NCBI RefSeq assembly: GCF_033118175.1
Contig: NC_083712.1
Coordinates: forward strand, 9,434,956-9,498,955
Source of the DNA: Dama dama
Lineage: Eukaryota > Chordata > Mammalia > Artiodactyla > Cervidae
DNA length: 64,000 nucleotides
Direction: 5' to 3'
Both the position numbers and the translations under genes were made by a program. The notes under the pieces are model-generated. The model did no database searches and was not told the DNA's origin. It worked only from the letters and a program-made list of their open reading frames with translations. Position 1 is the first letter of the stretch; the number at the start of each line of letters is the position of its first letter. This document shows positions 58,039 to 64,000 of this stretch, in pieces.

Positions 58039-58336
58039 TAAGACATTATGCAGATTCCTTAAAAAACTAGCAATAAAACCACCATATGACCCAGCAATCC
58101 CACTACTAGGCATATACCCTGAGGAAAACAAAACTGAAACAGCCACATGTACCCCAATGTTCACTGCAGCACTATTTACAATAGGTGGAACATGGAAGCA
58201 ACCTACATATCCACAGACTGACGAATATATAAAGAAGCTTTGGTATATATATACAATGGAATATTACTCAGACATAAAAAGGAACATAGTTGAGTTAGCT
58301 CTACTGAGGTGGATGAACCTAAAGCCTATTATGTGA
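58022..58336 (+). pseudogene. L1 ORF2p C-terminal fragment
   Basis: FLKKLAIKPPYDPAIPLLGIYPEE, MFTAALFTIGGTWKQPTYPQTDEYIKKLWYIY and TMEYYSDIKRNIVELALLRW show the ORF2 C-terminus. The first codons (58022-58037) belong to the end of the BovB, so the frame fuses two elements by chance. Confidence 0.87.
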
Positions 58337-58764
58337 AGTCACGAAGAGAAGGATAAATATCATATACCAATGCATATGTATGGAATCTAGAAAGATGGTA
58401 CTGATGAATTTATTTGCAGGGCAGCTATGGAGAAAACACAGAGAACAAACTTATGGACATGGTAGGGGGAGGAAGGAGTGGGCGAGATGCATGGAGACAG
58501 TAACATGGAAACTTCCATTACCATATGTAAAATAGATTGCCAGTGGGAATTTGCTATATGACTCAGGAAATTCAAACAGAAGCTCTGCAACAACCTAGAG
58601 GGGTGGGATAGGGCAGGAGATGTGAGGGAACCTCAATAGGGAGGGGGTATGTGTATACTTATGGCTGGTTCATGTTGATATTTGGCAGAAAGCAACAAAA
58701 TTCTGTAAAACAATTATCCTTCAATTAAAAAATGAATAAATTAAAAAAATAAAATGAATGGTTA

Positions 58765-59329
58765 GGAAGTGCATGGCTATGATGCTATCACAAATACATG
58801 TTTGCTTCTATTCATTCATTTTAAAAATAAGGTATTTTTATAACAATTATAATTTGACTCCATACTTAATTTATGGAAAATTTGGTCCTTTTGAGTTAGA
58901 GTTGTCCATCACCAGCTCAAAGATCACTTAGACAAAAGTCCATAGACTGGTCTGGAATAATAGCCATTAAAGTAGAAGTTGTTAAAGGACAGTATTACTT
59001 GTCTTCCTTTCTCTTACTCAAGAATGTGATCTGTTTTGAAACATCAGGGATATACTTGAGATGACATTTTCATCCAGTCCTTCTTTTTCCCTTCTAAATG
59101 GAGATTTAGCGATCATATTTTTGCTATCCAGTAAAATTTACATTATTGTGATACTGATTTTCAGAGGATATTCTTTTAAGTGAAGTTGAGAGTTTAACCA
59201 TTGCTTTTGATCATAACTGACTGTCCTTTGTAGTTCCTCAGCATTTGAATATAATGGTCAGTTCCGGTAAACTGCAAATAAAGAAAATGTCTTTTAAATG
59301 TATATGAAAACATATATTCCTAAGATATG
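58765..59329. other. AT-rich anonymous sequence
   Basis: No repeat or gene recognised. Confidence 0.5.
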
Positions 59330-59894
59330 CAGTTGCTCAGTTGCCAAGTCATGTCTGACTCTTTGAGACCTCATGGACTGCAGCACACAGGCCTCCCTGT
59401 CCTTCACCATCTCCCAGAGTCTGCTCAAACTCATGCCCATTGAGTCGGTGATGCCATCCAACCATCTCATCCTCCTCTGTCACCCCTTTCTCCTTCTGCC
59501 TTCAACATCTCCAGCAACAGGGTCTTTTCCAATGAGTCAGCTCTTCTCATCAGGTGACCATAGTATTGGAGCATGAGCTTCAGCATCAGTCGTTCCAATG
59601 AGTATTCAGGGTTGATTTCCTTTAGGATTGACTGGTTTGATCTCCTTGCTGTCCAAGGGACTCTTAAGAGTCTTCTCCAGCACCATAATTCAAAAGAATC
59701 AATTCTTCCATGCTCAGTCTTCTTTATGGTCCAACTGTCAGATCTGTACATGACTACTGGAAAAACCATAGGTTTGATTATATAGACTTTTGTTGGCAAA
59801 ATGATGTCTCTGCATTTTAATACATTGTCTAGGTTTCTCATAGCTTTTCTTCCAGGGAGCAAGTGCTTTTAATTTCACAGCTGCAGTCACCATC
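59330..59894 (-). mobile_element. BovB LINE 3' end
   Basis: Minus-strand BovB: cagttgctcagttgccaag at the terminus, C-terminal coding region, and 5' truncation after gctgcagtcaccatct. The 131-codon minus frame (59467-59862) holds VVMYRSDSWTIKKTE and FELWCWRRLLRVPW. TSD not resolved. Confidence 0.94.
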
Positions 59895-59896
59895 TT

Positions 59897-59990
59897 ACTT
59901 TTGTGTATTTTGAGACTGAGGCACAGTGTGATTTAGGTGATGTGCACAAGTTCACTCAGCTGCTGTGAGACTGCGTCTCTCCAACAGGAC
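59897..59990 (-). mobile_element. MIR-like relic
   Basis: gagactgaggcacagtgtg and tgcacaagttcactcagctgc fit the minus strand of MIR. Weak. Confidence 0.4.
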
Positions 59991-60256
59991 CAGACTTCTG
60001 GTGCAGGTCCAGTGGAGGTTCCACACATTTGACGGCCCATGAGAACAGGAACATCTAATTCTGCTACGTCACCTGCACTAGTGTTTTGTCAGCTTCTGAT
60101 TATGGCTCACAATATTACCTCAACTTGTGAAGAAATAAGTGGTGTAAAGATATTTTTGTTGTGCTAACTTGGAAATTAAAGATCTGGTATTAAGCTGTTG
60201 ACTTGGCTTGAAGACCCCTTATGGATTTTTAAAACTTGGAATAATAGGGACATTAA

Positions 60257-60430
60257 TCATCATCCATTGAATGCTTACTGCATTCCATGCCTCGTGCTGA
60301 GAGGGTTATGTATGTTATCTCATTTTGTCTACTTTACAACATTTTGAGTTCAAATTGGCTGTTAATCTAATTTTTCAGTTGAGAAAACAGACCCACAAGA
60401 ACCTGGGCATGGATTTAAACTGAGCCCTTT
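60257..60430 (-). mobile_element. MIR SINE
   Basis: Minus strand in MIR order: gaatgcttactgcattcc, tatgttatctcattttgtc, cagttgagaaaacagaccc and gggcatggatttaaac. Old, diverged. Confidence 0.68.
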
Positions 60431-60628
60431 CCACTTCAAGTGTTCCTGCTGCTCAGGATTTCCTGAGACATGTTCACAAGAGCCCTGCTTGTGCCAAGTC
60501 ATCACCTCTGCCATAGGCGCCTGGAGCCATGAGTGAGAATCTGGCAGGAGACAGTCTGGGCTCGGGGCAGGTGTTCTCAGCATGTACAGATCCCCCACTC
60601 TGCGTGAGCAGGGAATACGGGCAGGTGC

Positions 60629-60830
60629 AGGTTTCCCTGCTGGCTCAGTGGTCAAGAACCCGCCTGCCAATTCAGGAGATCCAGGTTCCATCCCTGTGTC
60701 TGGAAGATCCCCTGGAGGAGGAGGAAAGGGCAACCCGTGCCAGTATTCTTGCCTGGGAAGTCCTATGGACAGAGGGGCCTGGTGGGCTGCAAAGAGCTGG
60801 ACATGAGAGAGACTGGGCACACTTGCACAC
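60629..60830 (+). mobile_element. Bov-tA SINE
   Basis: Plus strand: gtttccctgctggctcagtgg (A box region), a B-box-like aggttccatccctgtgtc, body gggcaacccgtgccag, and a shortened tail (gcaaagagctggacatgag). It gives the antisense 180-codon frame at 60362-60904, which is a shadow. TSD not clear. Confidence 0.93.
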
Positions 60831-60833
60831 ATG

Positions 60834-61264
60834 CAGGGACACTGCAGTAGAACATGGGTGACGTTCTCCAGGGAACACAGAATATCTGAAAGCTCCATCT
60901 CCATTTGCTTTTCTTTCTCTGATAATTTAAAGGTTCATTTAATTCTAATTTTTAAAACTAGTTTCATTTTCTCCTGCACGAAGGAAGCAGGGAAGGAGAA
61001 AATTTTTAGCTGGAAAGTGTTATTAATTTGGATATACAAAAGTGGAAATATGTCTCCTCAACTCTAATATGTATGATTTATAAATAGGGAAAAATCTATC
61101 TATTCTTGTTGCTATAGTAACTAGAAAATTTCTTCAACATTTTTTTTTTTTTTACACTGGATTCAGGTGAGTGGAAATTTTTATGGTATGATGAAACAGA
61201 TGATGTCATTAGAAGTGGTGTTTACCCCTCCTGAAATCTCACTCACAGAGTCTGAGGTTGTTCT
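60834..61264. other. Anonymous sequence with a T-run
   Basis: T15 run at 61139-61153. No repeat family or gene recognised. Confidence 0.5.
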
Positions 61265-61400
61265 GTGACTTCATTCATTCACTCTAAAACGATACTGAAC
61301 AGCTACCATCTGCCAGACATGCTGGTGGGTCTGGTGGCCACAGGAGTGAGCAGAGCTGATGATGTAAGCACATCACTATGTCTTGGGAGGTCCCTCTCCC
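61265..61400. mobile_element. L2-like relic
   Basis: ttcattcattcactctaaaac, agctaccatctgccagacatg and gccacaggagtgagcagag follow the pattern of old L2-type ends. Low certainty. Confidence 0.4.
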
Positions 61401-62349
61401 TGTCTTTCCATCAGCTCAGGTCCAGGCACATACAGTCTGACAGCAGCAACATAATTAACATCTATTCATCTTGAAACAGAAATATGGTCTTGCTAAATGA
61501 GTGTTTTCTTAACAGAAACTGGCTACAGACAACCATTCCGCACAGGTATGTGTCTCTACGTCAGTGGTGGTTAGATCAGTACACACTAGTGATGGAAAGA
61601 TCTCAAACTCGGGGGATTTCTTCAGCTCAGCGTCCTGATACAAGGTAAAGGAAACCCAAACCACAATTCATAGAGCTGACTCATGGCAGGTGATGGCAGC
61701 CAGGTCGAGCTGTTCTCAGATGTCAGCCGACTTGCCCCCTTGACAAAGCAAGGAGCGGAGGCACGTGACACTGCTGAGCATCAGATCAGTAACTGAGTCT
61801 GTACTCAGTTCTAAATTCTTCGCCCTCCACCCCCAGGCTTGGGATAGGCTGCACATTATGTTGCTCACGTATTTTGAACTCTGGATAAGTCTGGGCACTG
61901 TGGTAAGAGCTGAATTTACTTCCAAGCCTCTTACGCAGCATGCTTGATAAATGAACAACCCAAGGCACTGGGCAAAATTAACTTTCTGAGGCACAGCCTG
62001 TGGTGGTCACGACACCACTTAGAGCTAAGGGGCCTCTGAATTCAGCATCTAAACATTTCAGAACACGCATGAAGCGTGAAGCATTTTCGGTGACACTCAT
62101 CAGAAACCACTGCCTTGTCGTCACCACCCGGTACACAAGGAGTGGCCCCCCCCCCCCCGCACCTTGTCCAGTGGGTGACCGGGCAGTGTGTGTGACCAAT
62201 TCAAAAGCTGAAAAGGTGCCCTAAATGCTCATTTTACAGAACACAAAGTTTAAAAGTACTTTTTATGTTTCTTATTTCAAGAGAAGCTCTACAAAGAGAA
62301 GGCAATTTACCAAGCTTGTGTGCTTTTTCTCTAACCCACAGAATTAAAT
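61401..62349. other. Anonymous sequence with a C13 run
   Basis: C13 at 62146-62158. No gene recognised; antisense-paired frames (92 minus, 60 plus) at 61716-61994 lack motifs. Confidence 0.5.
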
Positions 62350-62357
62350 TCATGTTT

Positions 62358-62518
62358 CCAGGAGACCTGGGTTTGATCCCTGGGTCACGAAGATCCTCTG
62401 GAGAAGGGAATGGCTACATACTCCAGTATTCTTGCCCAGAGAATCCTATGGACAGAGCAGCCTGGAGAGTTACAGTCCATGGCATCGCAAACAGTCAGAC
62501 ACGACTGAGTGACTAACA
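62358..62518 (+). mobile_element. Bov-tA SINE, head truncated
   Basis: Plus strand, starting within the tRNA-like part (B-box region gggtttgatccctgggtc). Body gggaatggctacatactcc, ending gtcagacacgactgagtgac. The A-box half is absent. TSD not resolved. Confidence 0.94.
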
Positions 62519-64000
62519 TTTCTACTTTCCTGATAAAAATCTCTATGCCTAAAAACTTAGGTGAAAAAAAAAAAAACATTTGAAACCATTAACCTTGCCT
62601 GAAATAGGTGTGTTTAAGGAACAGTAGAACAGGTATCTGGAAGAAAAGCTAATGGGTATTGACTGAGAATTGTTTACAAATCTTTTTTCTCTCTTTTTGC
62701 ACATTTTATGTCTGTAATGAAATATATGAGATAGAAAATATGCTTGAGGAATTTGGTTTCCCAAGGAATTTATTTTACTTCTTAGTATGAATGAGAAAAT
62801 AGCAATTGCTTTGATTACTTTCCTTCTGATTTTTAGTTTCTTTTGTAAGATTGCTTTTTTCTGAGTAATGATTCTTCCTTTCTGATGAACAAAGTCAAAA
62901 GTTAAATTAACATCTGGGTCAACTGAAGAATTTTTCATACAACATTTTTACAGATGAGAACAGTCATGTTTTGACTTTTGTCATGTGAGTGATACACACA
63001 CACACACATCATATATGTGTGTGTGTGTCGAGATTACTGCCCTCAGCCCATAGAAGCGCTGGCTTCAGGAATAGATGGAGACTTAGTTCACACCACAGGG
63101 AGATCTATCTACCAGGTCAGTGCTTCCTTCAGTCTACTTTGATGGAGACTAGGTTGGGGAGTTCCATCTGGGTCCACCAACAGACTTTCTTTTGATTGAA
63201 TGGTAATAGCGTTTTCACTGAACAAAAGAATCTTAAGTGGGATTTCTCCCATTAACCAACTCATATGATGCTGTAATTGTTTCTGACATTTTCCAGAGCA
63301 TGGAAGTTCCTGAAGGGTACAGTCTCTGTGTTCCTTCTCTTGGCAATCCCACAGCACTTAACCTACGAGGTCGGACACACATGAGGCCCACAAACGTGTT
63401 AAATCAGTTAATCAATCAGCTGATAAACTTCAGTCTAAAACAAGTTGTAGACATCTTAAAACATTTATCTCCTTAAGAGAGAAAAGTTGTTTCTGAACAT
63501 GTACAGATTAATGGCTTAATGACTAGAACCCACTTTTGTGCTATTTATTTCACTAATTCAAGGCAAAGAGTGTGGAGAAAGTGGACTTTAGTGTTTTTTG
63601 GCTTGAACTGATCTTTTGATTATTGCCAACCACAGACACTTAGATTGGACATTTCTCAGAAATTCAGAGGAGGAAGGTCTGTTTTCAAGCTCACCTAGGC
63701 CAATTCCCCACTGGACACACGGGCAGCATTTTAATAAAATCTACAGGCCTCTATACACAGCACTTCTTCATGAACCTCATCCAGTGTTCAGAAAATCATA
63801 ACTTACTAACAAGTCCTTAACAATCTTAAACCAGCTCCTTCAGATTTTAACTCTCAGCCCCTCAGATGGGTATGACCTTCAAGATGTTCACTTGAAGTAT
63901 TTAGTTTTTATCTTTTCTGGGGTGATTTTTGAAAAGAACTTTTCATTTCCAACTCACATATCACAGGCCGGACCCTTAGTGTTTGGAGGTCTCTGGCAGT
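62519..64000. other. Anonymous sequence
   Basis: An A12 run lies at 62565-62576 and an AC/GT hairpin at 62994-63028. No gene or repeat family recognised. The 129-codon minus frame (62549-62938) has no motif. Confidence 0.5.
62994..63028. repeat. (AC)7...(GT)7 inverted microsatellite
   Basis: An AC run followed by catcatat and a GT run of equal length. The arms pair as a 14-bp stem with a short loop, so it can form a hairpin or cruciform. Confidence 0.9.

Larger units (their letters stand above)
54610..58753 (+). mobile_element. L1 LINE with 11-bp TSD, split by a BovB
   Basis: Plus-strand L1. The ORF2 part runs from atggctatactaccaaac (54636) to agccactatggaatac, is interrupted by BovB (55669-58038), then continues with ccttaaaaaactagc through the 3' UTR to the tail near 58753. 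About 1.77 kb without the BovB. The target atgaatggtta is duplicated exactly at 54599-54609 and 58754-58764. This fixes the outer boundaries and shows the BovB came later. Confidence 0.95.

Noticed and set aside
60362..60904. 180-codon minus-strand frame
   Set aside because: Much of it is antisense to a Bov-tA SINE (60629-60830).
2237..62518. Functional tRNA genes in the Bov-tA heads
   Set aside because: They have A- and B-box-like parts but cannot fold as complete tRNAs and are fused to Bov-A bodies.
1..64000. A new multi-gene system, operon or CRISPR-like array
   Set aside because: No consecutive genes, no regular spacer repeats, and base composition plus Bov SINEs show mammalian nuclear DNA. 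All long frames trace to LINEs, antisense shadows or low-complexity repeats.

Overview
The window is nuclear DNA from a ruminant, most likely a bovid. The call rests on dense Bov-tA and Bov-A2 SINEs, which are restricted to ruminants, together with many 5'-truncated BovB (RTE-class) LINEs and ruminant-type L1 tails. I cannot separate cattle, sheep and goat from this sequence. I found no convincing protein-coding gene, exon set, tRNA, rRNA, CRISPR array or bacterial-style operon. Every long protein-like open frame I could identify is a decayed LINE remnant. The rest are frames of 60-130 codons that look like chance. The stretch reads as an intergenic or deep intronic, repeat-rich, gene-poor segment.

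Layout. 1-3.3 kb: anonymous sequence plus one Bov-tA. 3.3-7.5 kb: a BovB LINE (minus strand) carrying three later insertions, each with its target-site duplication (TSD): an L1, a Bov-A2 and a 1,064-bp solo LTR of class II (ERVK-like) type. 7.5-16 kb: mostly anonymous, with one Bov-tA, one BovB end and faint old L1. 16-21.4 kb: BovB, two tandem-headed Bov-tA SINEs, a truncated Bov-A2, and a Tigger-type DNA transposon split by a BovB. 21.6-30.1 kb: old L1, a CHR SINE, a second Tigger element, a BovB, an MLT1 end and a near-consensus Bov-A monomer. 30-43 kb: largely anonymous with L1 tails, an MST-like LTR, GC-rich patches and Bov-tA copies. 43-48 kb: rearranged BovB pair, MIR, a class I ERV-type LTR and an MLT1 LTR. 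48-53 kb: four ruminant SINEs with TSDs and a 230-bp CAT/CAC trinucleotide array. 53-60 kb: old L1, then an L1 split by a 2.4-kb BovB, then another BovB end. 60-64 kb: MIR/L2-like relics, two Bov-tA and simple repeats.

What can be read as biology is the insertion history. Nesting gives relative ages: Tigger before BovB; BovB before L1, Bov-A2 and the ERVK-like LTR in the first stack; L1 before BovB in the 54-58 kb stack. BovB machinery is thought to have mobilised the Bov-tA/Bov-A2 SINEs because they share its 3' end, and the shared 3' end is visible here. I found no evidence for a new multi-gene system. The most interesting items are the composite solo LTR, the TSD-resolved nests, the inverted BovB 3' tails and a very young-looking Bov-A monomer. 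All family names are by recognition of consensus-like sequence, not by a search.
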